From assembly GCF_014651615.1 (NCBI RefSeq), contig NZ_BMXF01000002.1, forward strand, positions 599,439 through 663,438: DNA of 64,000 bases, given 5' to 3'. This document shows positions 47,659-57,606 of this stretch, one piece after another. A program made the translations under genes and the position numbers. Each line of letters begins with the position of its first letter. Position 1 is the first letter of the stretch. The notes under the pieces are model-generated. The model was given only the letters and a program-made list of their open reading frames with translations. It had not been told where the DNA came from and did not search any database. This DNA comes from Persicitalea jodogahamensis (GTDB lineage: Bacteria; Bacteroidota; Bacteroidia; Cytophagales; Spirosomataceae).

Positions 47659-50118
47659 ATGAAATTTCTTTCTCTCGGATTACTACTTTTTATTTCATCT
47701 TTCACCGCCGCACTCTCCCAAAATACGCATTACTTTTCCGAAGGATTAGCCGCCGGGGGCCTGCACCAGTACGGGCGCGAGGCGATTTACAAAGACCTGT
47801 TGGCGTACGATTTGAATAACGGCACCCTCGCAACGCCCGGCCAGAATGACATCCTCTCCAACCTTTCGGGAGAAAAAGTGACCTGGGAAGCAATCAAGGC
47901 CGATAGCCTGCATCGTTTCAGAAGCCGTGAGTTGGCCAATGGCTACCTCTATTTCACTTACAATTCAAAAAAGAAGCAAACGGCTTTGCTCAATGTGACG
48001 GGCAACGACATGGTCTATGTGAACGGATCGCCCCACGGCGGCGATATCTACCGTTACGGCTGGATGGATATTCCTGTAGAACTGAAAAAGGGCAAAAACG
48101 AGTTTTACGTTCGCGTAGGGCGCTTCGGAAGGTACGGCGGGATTGTCGCCAAGCTGGATTTTCCCACGAAAAACGTATATCTCAACCCCGCCGATGTGAC
48201 GATGCCACATGTGGTGCCGGGACTGAAAAATGATTCGCTCTGGGTGGGGATAGTCGTTGCCAACATCACCAACCAGCCGCTATCCGCCCTGACCTTGTCT
48301 TCTGAGGTACTTGGACGTAAAATGACGGTTTCAGTACCGGAAATTCCGGCGCTGGGCATGCGGAAGGTCGGGGCTTTGATCGATGGTAGCAAAGCCGGAA
48401 CGATTGGCAAGCAGTCGGTCAGTCTGGTACTGGCCCAAAACGGAAAGACGATTGATACGAAATCGGTAGAACTCGAAACCATCGCCCCCGGCAAGCATTA
48501 CAGCCGCACTTTCGTCAGCGAGATGGACGGCAGCGTGCAGTACTATTCCGTGGCTCCTCAGCTTGACCCCAAGCCCGGCGTCGCGCCAGCGCTTTTCTTT
48601 TCTGTACACGGGGCCGAAGTACCTGCCATCAATCAGGCGCGGGCTTACAAATCCAAAGACTGGGGCGTGCTGGTGGCTCCGACGAATCGTCGTCCCCGGG
48701 GGTTCAACTGGGAAGACTGGGGCCGCCTGGACGCGCTCGAAGTGCTGGGAATTGCCAAACAAACATTTGCGCCCGATCCCGAAAAGATATACCTGACCGG
48801 GCACTCGATGGGCGGCCACGGTACCTGGTTTCTGGGGGCAACCTATCCCGGCAACTGGGCTGCCATTGCGCCCTGCGCGGGGTATCCGACCTTGTCTTCC
48901 TACGGCTCCCATGACGGTATGATTCCGGACAGCGCAGGCTCGCCAATGGAAGCCATGCTGTTGCGGGCCAGTAACCCGAGCAACGTACTGGCCCTGGCCA
49001 AAAACTACAAGGCATTGGGTGTTTACATCAACCACGGCGATGCCGACCGAACGGTGTCTGTAGAGTACGCCCGACAGATGAAAAACCTGTTGGCCACATT
49101 TCACCCGGATTTTAGCTATTACGAATATCCCGGCGGCAGCCACTGGTACGGCGACATCAGTGTGGATTGGCCCCCTATCTTTGATTTTTTTAGCTGGCAC
49201 ACCCTTGCCCGGGATACGGCAGTGGCCTACTTGGACTTCACCACCGGCAATCCTGGTATTTCCGGCCGCATGAAATGGGCTACCATCCACCAGCAGCAGG
49301 AACCTTTGCTATTCAGTACTATTCAGCTGGACCTGGATAAGGAAAAAAAGCGGGTTTCTGGCACCACGCAGAACGTCGCTGCGATGTCGCTGGATCTGGA
49401 GGCCTTTGAAGCGGGGACAGAAATACAGATCGATCTGGACAGCCTCAGCGCACTCCCTTACACGGTAAAGAGTCAGAACGAAACGATCTTTTTAGAGAAA
49501 GGTGACCAATGGAAAATATCATCAGCTCCCAATGCCCGCGAAAAGGGCATCCATCGGTCCGGTACTTTCAAGGAGCCATTCAATCACCGTATGGTATTCG
49601 TATATGGCACGCAGGGCAGTGCCCAGGAAAGCGCCTGGGCAGCAGATAAGGCAAAGTTCGATGCGGAATCGTGGTACTACCGGGGCAATGGTGCGATAGA
49701 CCTGATCAAAGACACTGACTTTGATCCCAAAAAGTACCCTGACCAAGGCGTAGTACTGTATGGAAACGCCGATACCAACTCGGCTTGGCCGGAGCTGCTG
49801 TCCGGCTGCCCAATCAAAGTGACCAATGGTGGAATCAGCGCCGGGAACAACACTTTTACGGGCACTGATCTGGCGGCTTATTTTATGTGGCCACGCCAGG
49901 ATAGCGAGACGGCGTCAATAGCCGTGGTCAGCGGCACGGGACTCAAGGGTTTGAGTGCCTCCAATGCCAACCAGTATTTCAGTGGCGGCAGCGGCTTTCC
50001 CGATTTCATGATATTTTCCAACGACATGCTGCGGGATGGTGTGTCAGGAGTGAAAATGGCCGGATTTTATGGCAATGACTGGTCATTGCAGAAGGCGGGC
50101 ATGGTAGTGGCAGAATAA
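47659..50118 (+). CDS. Large secreted alpha/beta hydrolase (prolyl-oligopeptidase/esterase type)
   Basis: This 819-aa protein has a signal peptide (ending SSFTAALSQ). An N-terminal 250-residue beta-rich region precedes the hydrolase core at about 300-530: nucleophile GHSMGG (Ser383), then INHGDADRTVSVEYARQM (acid) and EYPGGSHWYGD (His). This resembles S9/PHB-depolymerase-like secreted hydrolases. The remaining 290 residues are beta-rich without a recognised family and lack a T9SS sorting signature. The substrate (peptide, ester or polymer) is open. A strong bidirectional hairpin follows 2 bp after the stop, shared with the M61 peptidase gene. A TATATTTC box at 47598-47605 may be the -7 element. 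Confidence 0.78.
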   Translation: MKFLSLGLLLFISSFTAALSQNTHYFSEGLAAGGLHQYGREAIYKDLLAYDLNNGTLATPGQNDILSNLSGEKVTWEAIKADSLHRFRSRELANGYLYFTYNSKKKQTALLNVTGNDMVYVNGSPHGGDIYRYGWMDIPVELKKGKNEFYVRVGRFGRYGGIVAKLDFPTKNVYLNPADVTMPHVVPGLKNDSLWVGIVVANITNQPLSALTLSSEVLGRKMTVSVPEIPALGMRKVGALIDGSKAGTIGKQSVSLVLAQNGKTIDTKSVELETIAPGKHYSRTFVSEMDGSVQYYSVAPQLDPKPGVAPALFFSVHGAEVPAINQARAYKSKDWGVLVAPTNRRPRGFNWEDWGRLDALEVLGIAKQTFAPDPEKIYLTGHSMGGHGTWFLGATYPGNWAAIAPCAGYPTLSSYGSHDGMIPDSAGSPMEAMLLRASNPSNVLALAKNYKALGVYINHGDADRTVSVEYARQMKNLLATFHPDFSYYEYPGGSHWYGDISVDWPPIFDFFSWHTLARDTAVAYLDFTTGNPGISGRMKWATIHQQQEPLLFSTIQLDLDKEKKRVSGTTQNVAAMSLDLEAFEAGTEIQIDLDSLSALPYTVKSQNETIFLEKGDQWKISSAPNAREKGIHRSGTFKEPFNHRMVFVYGTQGSAQESAWAADKAKFDAESWYYRGNGAIDLIKDTDFDPKKYPDQGVVLYGNADTNSAWPELLSGCPIKVTNGGISAGNNTFTGTDLAAYFMWPRQDSETASIAVVSGTGLKGLSASNANQYFSGGSGFPDFMIFSNDMLRDGVSGVKMAGFYGNDWSLQKAGMVVAE

Positions 50119-50120
50119 AA

Positions 50121-50160
50121 AAAGTACCCTTAGTCTGTGCTTGCAGACTAAGGGTACTTT
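50121..50160. terminator. Bidirectional terminator between the hydrolase and M61 genes
   Basis: A perfect 17-bp stem (50121-50137 with 50144-50160) with loop TGCTTG. An A-run (50117-50123) gives a T-tail on the minus strand, so it ends the M61 transcript most clearly and probably the rightward one too. Confidence 0.88.
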
Positions 50161-50182
50161 GTAAACTACATCCGTGGGATGA

Positions 50183-52036
50183 CTACTGCGGCATGCGTCC
50201 CATCCAGCTTTCCCGAAGCTGCAGTTGCTGCGGAGTAGGGGCGCCCTTAGGCATGAAGGTGGGGTAGGTAACCGTGGCTTCCCGTAAATCGGCGGTGAGT
50301 TTTACCTCGTTGATCGAGTTGTCCGGCATCTTGCGCTTTACGGTGAAAGACACCTCGTCTCCAAGCTTGAAGTTTTCGTCGTAGTCCTGCAGCACGGTCG
50401 AATAGGTATCTGCGTCGAAAGGCTGATCGTTAAGCAGCACGATTTGGTCCATTTGCTCAACGCCCAGCCGCTGGCCGAGGTCAGTGGCCTGATCGGTGCT
50501 GGAGATCAAGATGCTTCGGGTGCCGGGCACCAGGGCAAAGCTCACACCAAAAGCCTTCTCCACTTCCTTTTTCTGGCCTTCTGGGTCATAATCTATACCG
50601 ATGGCCGAGAACAGTTCTTTCAGCGGAAGCGGTTCGCCGCCTTCCACGTAACGACGGAAAAAGTCACGCATTTCAGGAAATGTCAGCTCGGTAATTTTGT
50701 CAAACAATTCTTCGTCTTTGAATGACTTGTCCTTGCCGTAGGTCTTGGCCAGGTCGCGCAGCAAATCCTGGGTGCCGTACTTGCCGCCGGACAGCTGGCG
50801 GAGTTTCAAATCCAGACTTAACCCGATCAATGCTCCCTTTTCATACACATTGGAATACTCGTCCTTATATTTCTCAAGCACGTCGCTCGACATGGCCGTG
50901 AAGGAAAGTGTGTCGGTGTAGCGCGTCCGGGAGTTCTCCACCTTGTCGGCCTGTCTGTCCAGGTAGGTAGTCAAGTCAATGATACCGGCCCGCAACTGTG
51001 CATGGTGGGCGGCGTATTCCGTCAGTCCTTCGTACAGCCACAGGTGCCTCGACATTTTCGGATCGATGAAGTCGAAGTCGCCGATCTCTTCGCTGTGAAT
51101 GTTCAGGGGGGTCAGGATGTGAAAAAATTCGTGGGCGGCGATATCCTTGATGGACTTGGACAACTGCGCTTCTGAAAACGTCTCGGGTAGATAATAGAAG
51201 GAAGATTGCGAATGCTCCAGCGCTCCGTATCGCGTCAGGTTTTTGTCATCGGACATGTAAATGATGAAAGCATACTTGTCGATCGGCAGCGTACCGCCCA
51301 TATAGTCTTTTTGCGCCTCCAGCGTGGGCTTGATATCCGCCGCCAGATCTTTGGTAGCAAACTTGTCGTTGGGTGAAAACACCGACACCAGAATGTCCGC
51401 ATTCCCCACTTTCAGCCAAACGGTGTCGGGCCGGTTGTACATCATGGGGGAGTCTGCCAGCTCATGATAGTCTTTCGTAACAAACAAATCCTGATTTCCT
51501 CCTTTGTTTTGGTTGATCAGCGGGGTGGAGCCATAAAAACCAGCGGGTTTGGTGATGTTCACCCGGTAGGGCAGCCGGTCCATGCCCTGGAAATATCCGA
51601 ACAAACCGAAGGTATTCAGCACAAACACCTTGTCTTCATCAATGTTGGTACCGCTGGGTTCAAAAACATCCTCCTCAATTTCGGGCGTGTCCCAGGTGTC
51701 GTCGATCTGGTACGAAAGCCGGGACAGTTTCCTGGGCTTTGAAATTTTCCAGCTGTTCTTGTCGATCTTCTCCACTTTCAACTCCCGTCCTTTCTTGTCG
51801 AAAGCCTTGAAGTTGGTGGCATAAGAACCGTAGTTGTTTATCGAATAAGTACCCGGTACGATCTTGGGCAGATGATAAAGAATGGACTTACCCCGAACCG
51901 ATGGCGTTTCCAGTTCGACGGTCAGTTTGTCGTCCAGGGGTTTGGTCAGGTCAACGGAGAAATTATATTCTTTTTGGGCAAATCCCGTCAAGCTGGCTAC
52001 CAGCAGTGTCAGGAATAAATACTGCGCTTTCTTCAT
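50183..52036 (-). CDS. M61-family metallopeptidase (glycyl aminopeptidase type)
   Basis: This 617-aa secreted peptidase has a signal peptide (MKKAQYLFLTLLVASLTGFAQ). An N-terminal beta domain precedes the zinc site HEFFH at 302-306, with the third ligand in WLYEGLTEY about 35 residues on, the M61 arrangement. A C-terminal PDZ-like domain (about 490-590, RLGVEQMDQIVLLNDQPFD) is normal for the family and may regulate access. Such enzymes trim N-terminal glycine or alanine from peptides. I take the ATG at 52036; the frame runs 38 codons further without a plausible signal. No linked transporter is seen. Confidence 0.87.
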   Translation of the reverse strand: MKKAQYLFLTLLVASLTGFAQKEYNFSVDLTKPLDDKLTVELETPSVRGKSILYHLPKIVPGTYSINNYGSYATNFKAFDKKGRELKVEKIDKNSWKISKPRKLSRLSYQIDDTWDTPEIEEDVFEPSGTNIDEDKVFVLNTFGLFGYFQGMDRLPYRVNITKPAGFYGSTPLINQNKGGNQDLFVTKDYHELADSPMMYNRPDTVWLKVGNADILVSVFSPNDKFATKDLAADIKPTLEAQKDYMGGTLPIDKYAFIIYMSDDKNLTRYGALEHSQSSFYYLPETFSEAQLSKSIKDIAAHEFFHILTPLNIHSEEIGDFDFIDPKMSRHLWLYEGLTEYAAHHAQLRAGIIDLTTYLDRQADKVENSRTRYTDTLSFTAMSSDVLEKYKDEYSNVYEKGALIGLSLDLKLRQLSGGKYGTQDLLRDLAKTYGKDKSFKDEELFDKITELTFPEMRDFFRRYVEGGEPLPLKELFSAIGIDYDPEGQKKEVEKAFGVSFALVPGTRSILISSTDQATDLGQRLGVEQMDQIVLLNDQPFDADTYSTVLQDYDENFKLGDEVSFTVKRKMPDNSINEVKLTADLREATVTYPTFMPKGAPTPQQLQLRESWMGRMPQ

Positions 52037-52174
52037 TATTAAAAAATGGGGTTGGTTAGATACGCGTTTCAGTTCTCCTATCGGAACTAAAAACGCAAAG
52101 TAAACAGAAAGGTATTGTGTTTGGGTTCTGGTAGTTGATAAAGAATCCATTTATGAATGGATATTCACAGGCGT

Positions 52175-52624
52175 TTACCGTGCGGGCAGCATGTTTCGGA
52201 TGGCCGTAATCTTCCACCCACCCTTCGCATTCACCACCACGAAGGTGCTCCACATTTCCCGTCTGGTACCATCGGGATTCTGGATAACGTAACGGGCGTC
52301 GGCAATGGCACTTTTTGTCCCGATGAAGCGCAATTTCTCAACGGTAAGAGTACGCGTGCCGGGATTGCTTCCGGTGCTGCGAACCATTCCTGCCATCGAG
52401 CCTTCGATGCCCTCCCGCCATTCACCGGTCGAAACGAGTTGGTCCACATCAGCGCTCAGAATGCTTCTCAGCAGGGTAGTGTCCTGATTCTCTCTGGCCC
52501 GGGAGTAATCGTCTATCAGCTCATGGATGGCCTGGCCCTGCTTCGTTCCTTTGCCGGAACTCTGTCCAATGGCATCTGGCAGCGAGAAGCCAGCGATGAG
52601 GCAAGTGAGGATTAGAATTTTCAT
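52175..52624 (-). CDS. Secreted NTF2-like (DUF4440/SnoaL-type) protein
   Basis: The 149-aa product begins MKILILTCLIAGFSLPDAIGQ, a signal peptide, followed by one NTF2-like cone: IHELIDDYSRARENQDTTLL, VDQLVSTGEWREG, ADARYVIQNPDGTRREM and WKITAIRNMLPA. This is the DUF4440/SgcJ-EcaC group, whose members bind small molecules and mostly lack known activity. It lies 29 bp downstream of zwf in the same direction, so the two may be cotranscribed, but a functional link is not evident. Confidence 0.78.
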   Translation of the reverse strand: MKILILTCLIAGFSLPDAIGQSSGKGTKQGQAIHELIDDYSRARENQDTTLLRSILSADVDQLVSTGEWREGIEGSMAGMVRSTGSNPGTRTLTVEKLRFIGTKSAIADARYVIQNPDGTRREMWSTFVVVNAKGGWKITAIRNMLPAR

Positions 52625-52653
52625 GGGATGGGGTTCAGTGGATGAGCAATGGA

Positions 52654-54162
52654 TTAGCCTTTGATTGGCGCAGACGCCCAGCTATGGCCATCTTTGGCGA
52701 TGAGTGCATCGGCTTCTGCTGGCCCCCAACTACCCGACTCGTAATTGGGAAAACCGGCTGCCGGCGTATTGTCCCAGGCATCAACGATGGGCATAAGTGC
52801 CCGCCAGGCGGCCTCCACCTGGTCTGCCCGCATAAAGAGCGTGGAGTCCCCTTCCATGATATCGAGCAGTAGGGTTTCGTAGGCTTCGGGAGTATCGGCC
52901 TCGTCGAATTCGTCGTAGTTGAAATGCATGTTAACCGGTGAAAGCAGCATTTCCGGCCCCGGCCGCTTGGCCTGAAACTCGATACGGATGCCGACACAGG
53001 GATGTATCTCAATGATCAGTCGGTTGGGTTGCCAGTTGGCAGCTGCCTGGGCGGGAAACGATTGGTGTGGTACTTGCTTAAACTGAATGGTGATTACCGA
53101 CTTTTTTTCGCTCATTCGCTTGCCTGTCCGCAGGTAGAAGGGCACACCGTTCCAACGCCAGTTGTCTACGAATAGCTTCAAAGCAGCGTAAGTGTTTTGG
53201 GACGATTCTTTCGGTACATCTTCTTCGTGCCGATAGCTGTCTACTTTTTGGCCTTCAATCCAGCCTGTGCCATATTGTCCGCGCACCGCATACTCGCTTA
53301 TTTCTTCGGGGCTTATTTTCCGCAGCGCGTTCACTACGTCCACGCGTCGGTTGCGCACCTCGTCGGCTTCGTAGGATACGGGCGGCTCCATCGCTACCAG
53401 ACATAGCAGCTGAAAGAGATGATTCTGCACCATGTCGCGCAGGGCGCCCGCAGTGTCATAGTAACTACCCCGACCTTCCATGCCCAGCTGCTCCGATACC
53501 GAAATCTGGACATTGTCGATGTAATTGCGGTTCCAGGTAGGTTCAAAAAGGGCATTGGCAAAGCGGAAAGCCAGGATATTCTGGACTGTTTCCTTACCGA
53601 GGTAGTGATCGATACGGTAGATTTGCGATTCTTCAAAAATGGATTGTAGCAAGACATTCAGCTCCCGCGCGCTATCCAGATCACGTCCGAAAGGCTTCTC
53701 GACCACGATGCGCGTCGTAGCCAGGAAGTCCGTGAGCTTACTTTTGGCAATATTCTGGGCGATGACCGGGAAAAAGTCGGGCGACACCGCCAGGTAGTGG
53801 ACGACACACGGTTCCTGCTCCCAGTCCTCCTTATGTTTAGCGATCCGGTCTGCAAACTTGTCGAACGATTTGGCATCCTTCACATTGGCAACCTGATAAA
53901 AAATGTGCGACGCAAACTCCTGCCAAACTTTTTTATCTGCTTTTCCCTTCCGGGAAAACCGATTCACGCCTTCCAGTAAGTTGCCCCTGAACTGCTCGTC
54001 GGTCAGCTCAGTACGCCCCGTTCCGATCACGGCAAACTGATCCGGTAGCCAGCCATCCAGGTACAGGTTATAAAGTGCCGGAGTGATTTTGCGAGCATTG
54101 AGATCACCCGTGCCGCCAAAAATGACAAAGACGGTGGGATTGGGAATTATTTTTTTCGACAT
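52654..54162 (-). CDS. zwf: Glucose-6-phosphate 1-dehydrogenase
   Basis: This 502-aa enzyme oxidises glucose-6-phosphate to 6-phosphogluconolactone with NADP(+), the entry of the oxidative pentose phosphate path. The coenzyme motif [11 protein letters not shown] lies at 15-25, [11 protein letters not shown] at 155-165 and the active-site RIDHYLGKE at 183-191. All are intact and the length is normal. gnd and pgl, often neighbours in Bacteroidota, are not in this window. Upstream is cysM, downstream the small NTF2-like gene. Confidence 0.95.
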   Translation of the reverse strand: MSKKIIPNPTVFVIFGGTGDLNARKITPALYNLYLDGWLPDQFAVIGTGRTELTDEQFRGNLLEGVNRFSRKGKADKKVWQEFASHIFYQVANVKDAKSFDKFADRIAKHKEDWEQEPCVVHYLAVSPDFFPVIAQNIAKSKLTDFLATTRIVVEKPFGRDLDSARELNVLLQSIFEESQIYRIDHYLGKETVQNILAFRFANALFEPTWNRNYIDNVQISVSEQLGMEGRGSYYDTAGALRDMVQNHLFQLLCLVAMEPPVSYEADEVRNRRVDVVNALRKISPEEISEYAVRGQYGTGWIEGQKVDSYRHEEDVPKESSQNTYAALKLFVDNWRWNGVPFYLRTGKRMSEKKSVITIQFKQVPHQSFPAQAAANWQPNRLIIEIHPCVGIRIEFQAKRPGPEMLLSPVNMHFNYDEFDEADTPEAYETLLLDIMEGDSTLFMRADQVEAAWRALMPIVDAWDNTPAAGFPNYESGSWGPAEADALIAKDGHSWASAPIKG

Positions 54163-54238
54163 AAGTAGTTTTCAGATACAGGGTGGATACTCCGAGTGCT
54201 GTTTTTTTAATTAAAAATCGCCGTGTACTCAGCGGCTG

Positions 54239-55111
54239 TCAACCGAATAAATCACTTGACAGATAGCGGTCGCCCCGGTCGCAGACGATCGTCACGATAG
54301 TGCCTGATTCCAGCTCCTGTGCCAACTGCACGGCGGCCCAGGCAGCTCCGCCACTGCTCATTCCGGCAAATACACCTTCTTCCCGCGCCAGGCGGCGCGT
54401 CATCGCAGTAGCATTTTCCACCGAAATTTCGATCACACGATCCACACGCCCGGGTTCGAATATCTTGGGCAGGTACTCCTGCGGCCACTTGCGGATGCCG
54501 GGAATGCTTGCGCCGTCAGTCGGCTGGCAGCCCACAATCTGCACGTCGGGGTTCTGCTCTTTAAGGTAGCGCGAAGTACCCATAATGGTGCCCGTAGTGC
54601 CCATCGACGACACGAAGTGTGTTACCTGCTGCTGCGTATCGTTCCAGATTTCCGGGCCCGTGCTGCGGTAGTGCGCCTTCCAGTTGTCGGGGTTGGCAAA
54701 CTGATTGAGCATAAAATAGCCCGGCTCCAGCGACTTGGCATCAGCGTAGTCGCGGGCACTTTCGATCCCGTCGGTGAGGGTTACCTTGGCCCCAAAAGCT
54801 TCCATGGTCAATATCCGTTCGCGGGTAGAGTTCTCGGGCATCACCAGTTCAATGTCGATGCCGTAGATGCTGGCAATCATAGCCAGTGCAATGCCGGTGT
54901 TGCCGCTTGTGGCTTCGATCAGACGCGTGTTCTTGTTAATTTCTCCCCGGTCCAGCGCCCCTTTGATCATGCTGAATGCAGCCCGGTCCTTTACACTGCT
55001 GCCAGGGTTGTTTCCTTCCAGCTTACCATAAAGTGTGACATTGGGATTTGGATTGATGCGCTTGAGTTCAACGAGCGGCGTATTACCGACGAGGTCGAGG
55101 ATGGAGGACAT
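54239..55111 (-). CDS. cysM: Cysteine synthase B
   Basis: This 290-aa PLP enzyme forms cysteine from O-acetylserine (or O-phosphoserine) and sulfide or thiosulfate. The PLP lysine is in GSSVKDRAAF (Lys41), the phosphate loop in EATSGNTGIALAM (about 67-78), and the C-terminal GMSSGGAAWAAVQLA is family-typical. The short length and the extended PGSSVKDR motif favour CysM over CysK; substrate choice is not settled by sequence. It lies just upstream of zwf with a 76-bp gap. Confidence 0.92.
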   Translation of the reverse strand: MSSILDLVGNTPLVELKRINPNPNVTLYGKLEGNNPGSSVKDRAAFSMIKGALDRGEINKNTRLIEATSGNTGIALAMIASIYGIDIELVMPENSTRERILTMEAFGAKVTLTDGIESARDYADAKSLEPGYFMLNQFANPDNWKAHYRSTGPEIWNDTQQQVTHFVSSMGTTGTIMGTSRYLKEQNPDVQIVGCQPTDGASIPGIRKWPQEYLPKIFEPGRVDRVIEISVENATAMTRRLAREEGVFAGMSSGGAAWAAVQLAQELESGTIVTIVCDRGDRYLSSDLFG

Positions 55112-55249
55112 TTCGTTGTGGATTTGATAGATGCGTTGATTTTTTTATTGCTGATTTGTGGAGCATGACTCTTAATGTACCCCTCTATTATGCAGTTCCG
55201 GCTATGTTGCTTTTCGCTTTCTCTCAGGGAAGCCATTCTCCCCTTCTTA

Positions 55250-56203
55250 CTATTCTTTTCCTTTCAGCCTGTCGGCAAAGCCATCCCAACCCTGCTTTAG
55301 ATTCAAGTCGTATTGATTGAACGGAATTTCGATGCCTTCTTCGCGAAACTTTTCGAAAATCACAAAGCGAATCTCACTCTTGATTTGTTCGATGCGCCAC
55401 GCGCTGTATGTCCAGAACAGTAATTGATATATAACGCCTGAATTGCCAAAGTCGTTGATTCGGACCAAAGGGGCTGGATTTTTAGCTATTTCTGAATGTT
55501 CCTTCACGGTACCCAGCAGGACGGCTTCCACGTGCCGGGGGTCGTTGCGGTAAGCTACACCCACCGTAATGATGAAGCGCGTGAGGGAGCGGTTGTGAGA
55601 CCAGTTGATGATATTATTGTTGATAAACTTCGAGTTCGGCACGATGATGCCTATGGCGTCGCGGGTTTCGACCTTCGAGGTCCGTAAGCCCACCTCCGCT
55701 ACACGTCCGACCAGGCCGTTGTCTAGCTCTACAATGTCTCCTATGTTGATACTTCCTTCGAAGAGCAGGATCAGGCCCGATACCAGATCGTTGAACGTCT
55801 GCTGTAAGCCCAGGCCAATACCCACCAAAAGTGCCGCCGAGCCTGCCAAAAGTGGCGTCAAGGATACATCCGCGATTCCCAAGGAAAGGTAGATGACTAT
55901 GACGTAGATGAAGTACTTGATGAGCTGGATCACCGCTTCCTGCCGTCCCTTATCCACTTGCTTGCGACGAAAGAAACCACGCCGCAACAAATTGGAAATA
56001 CCCCATATCAGCAGCCGGGCTACGGTTAAAAGGAGGACGATAAGGAGTACGTCGAATACGGTTATTTTGTAGCTCTGGATTTTCAATATCTCGAAATCCA
56101 AGAACTGTCGTATCTCGCGAGGCAACCCCCGGCTGAGCTTCTCAGCTCCCTGTTCAATGCCGGGTTTGGCCTGAAGCAGTATCGCGATTAGTAGTCCAAG
56201 CAT
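55250..56203 (-). CDS. Small-conductance mechanosensitive channel (MscS family)
   Basis: This 317-aa inner-membrane channel has three hydrophobic helices in the first 150 residues. The pore helix is rich in Gly/Ala (LLAGSAALLVGIGLGLQQTFNDLVSG), followed by the beta domain (INIGDIVELDNGLVGRVAEVGLRTSKVETRDA, motif EVGLRTSKVETRD) and a C-terminal alpha/beta domain. It opens on membrane tension to release solutes during hypo-osmotic shock. Length and topology are close to the minimal MscS type. It is a single gene with cysM downstream on the same strand. Confidence 0.9.
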   Translation of the reverse strand: MLGLLIAILLQAKPGIEQGAEKLSRGLPREIRQFLDFEILKIQSYKITVFDVLLIVLLLTVARLLIWGISNLLRRGFFRRKQVDKGRQEAVIQLIKYFIYVIVIYLSLGIADVSLTPLLAGSAALLVGIGLGLQQTFNDLVSGLILLFEGSINIGDIVELDNGLVGRVAEVGLRTSKVETRDAIGIIVPNSKFINNNIINWSHNRSLTRFIITVGVAYRNDPRHVEAVLLGTVKEHSEIAKNPAPLVRINDFGNSGVIYQLLFWTYSAWRIEQIKSEIRFVIFEKFREEGIEIPFNQYDLNLKQGWDGFADRLKGKE

Positions 56204-56270
56204 TTAGTTATTCGCCGATTGTTGGTGGGCTATGTGTCAGTATCCGGTCACTCATCACATAAAAATTCAA

Positions 56271-56308
56271 ACCCTATTCATTCCCACGTAATGGAGAATA
56301 AATAGGGT
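56271..56308 (-). terminator. Probable terminator after the lipase-like gene
   Basis: ACCCTATTCATTC (56271-56283) pairs with GAATAAATAGGGT (56296-56308) with one mismatch around a 12-nt loop. On the minus strand it is followed by GGGTTTGAATTTTT. It lies 24 bp past the stop of the leftward lipase-like gene. Confidence 0.5.
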
Positions 56309-56332
56309 GAAAAATAAGCAAATAATTCCGGA

Positions 56333-57532
56333 TTAAGGCGTTGAGGTGAAAAAGGACAGCGTTCCGAAGAGGTAGCTTTGCAGTGAAGAGCCGTGGTCGC
56401 CCCCAGGTATGGCAATCAGATCCACATTGGTGGCGCCCCGCTTGCGCATGGCATCGAAGGCGTTTTTGGAATTAAAAAAGAAGACCAGTTGGTCCGCGTC
56501 TCCATGATAAAGCTGAGTGGGCGTTTTGGGTTTCCAGTCGTACACATTGTTATTGGCCACAGCGTCGAGAAAACCTTTATCGGTGCCGTCGTTGACACCC
56601 TTGATGAAAGCATCGGTAAAAATGGTGTTGAAAGAAACGTTGATGTTGGCATCAAGGCCGCTTTTGTCAATTTGGGTCGCGTATGGCTCCTTAAAGTAGG
56701 CTGACTTAGGACGGTTCAGACCGTAAAGACGGTCGTAGGTCAGTGTCACCCAGAGATAAGAACGGTTGTAGCCCGCAATGCCATGGGTTTTGGTATTGAT
56801 CAGGTACTTCATAAAAGCCGTTTTGTCGTAAGCACCGGCTCCCAGGCTCGACGCCCGCAGGTCGAATTCGGACGAAGCTTCTTCCTCAATCGCCTTCTGT
56901 AATGACATGGAGGCAAAGCCGCCCTCCGAATAGCCCGCGATGTAAAGCTTGTTATTCCATTTCACCGCATTCTGACCTTTCAAAAACTCCTTGGAAGCCC
57001 GCAGCATGTCCAGTGACGCCGATGCCAGGCTGGCGCGGTGTTCGTAAGGGTGAGGCAGATCTTTGGAAGCACCATAGCCGATATAATCAGGAGCCGAAAT
57101 AATATAACCCAGCGAACTGAACAGGGAATTGAGCGAAGCGTCCGCTCCGTCTTTGAAGTTGGACGGGGCCTGGTCGTCGCTGGTGATGGTGCCATGCTGC
57201 ACGCTGACCATCGGTACCGCATCGGCAGTAACGGGCAGTATTAGAGCCCCGGATGCAGTGATTTCCTGGCCGTCGGTGTTTGTAGTTTTGTAGGTAATCC
57301 GGTAGCCTTTGATACCGTTTTTCAGAATGCCGGAAATAAGGGGGCCGAATCCCGCCAGTTGCTGGGCGATCTGATCTTTTGAAAGTTCTGTGCCGACGCT
57401 GCTTCCGACCAGATACTGATTTTGCGGCTCGGCGGGTGGGTCGGTACGGTCGCAGGATGAAAGAAAAAGAAAGCCAAAGGCCAGCAAAACCCACGCCTGG
57501 CGCAACGGCAGCAAATCAAAACGTTTTTTCAT
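56333..57532 (-). CDS. Secreted lipoprotein alpha/beta hydrolase (secretory-lipase type)
   Basis: The product is 399 aa with a lipoprotein signal, lipobox LFLSSC (Cys27). The hydrolase core has the nucleophile elbow AGYSEGG (Ser202), preceded by SAPDYIGYGAS, an Asp probably in YHGDADQLV and a His in PGGDHGSS. This order matches fungal/bacterial secretory lipases (LIP family), which cleave acylglycerols or esters. The protein is probably displayed on the outer membrane. Neighbouring fadD is compatible with fatty-acid use, but they are not one operon (an intervening hydrolase gene and 74-bp gap). Confidence 0.8.
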   Translation of the reverse strand: MKKRFDLLPLRQAWVLLAFGFLFLSSCDRTDPPAEPQNQYLVGSSVGTELSKDQIAQQLAGFGPLISGILKNGIKGYRITYKTTNTDGQEITASGALILPVTADAVPMVSVQHGTITSDDQAPSNFKDGADASLNSLFSSLGYIISAPDYIGYGASKDLPHPYEHRASLASASLDMLRASKEFLKGQNAVKWNNKLYIAGYSEGGFASMSLQKAIEEEASSEFDLRASSLGAGAYDKTAFMKYLINTKTHGIAGYNRSYLWVTLTYDRLYGLNRPKSAYFKEPYATQIDKSGLDANINVSFNTIFTDAFIKGVNDGTDKGFLDAVANNNVYDWKPKTPTQLYHGDADQLVFFFNSKNAFDAMRKRGATNVDLIAIPGGDHGSSLQSYLFGTLSFFTSTP

Positions 57533-57606
57533 TTGGATTGAAAGTAGTGGTTCGTGTACGAAATTGATAACGTAACAAACCGCGCTTTCGTTGCGCCAGG
57601 CTCTGT

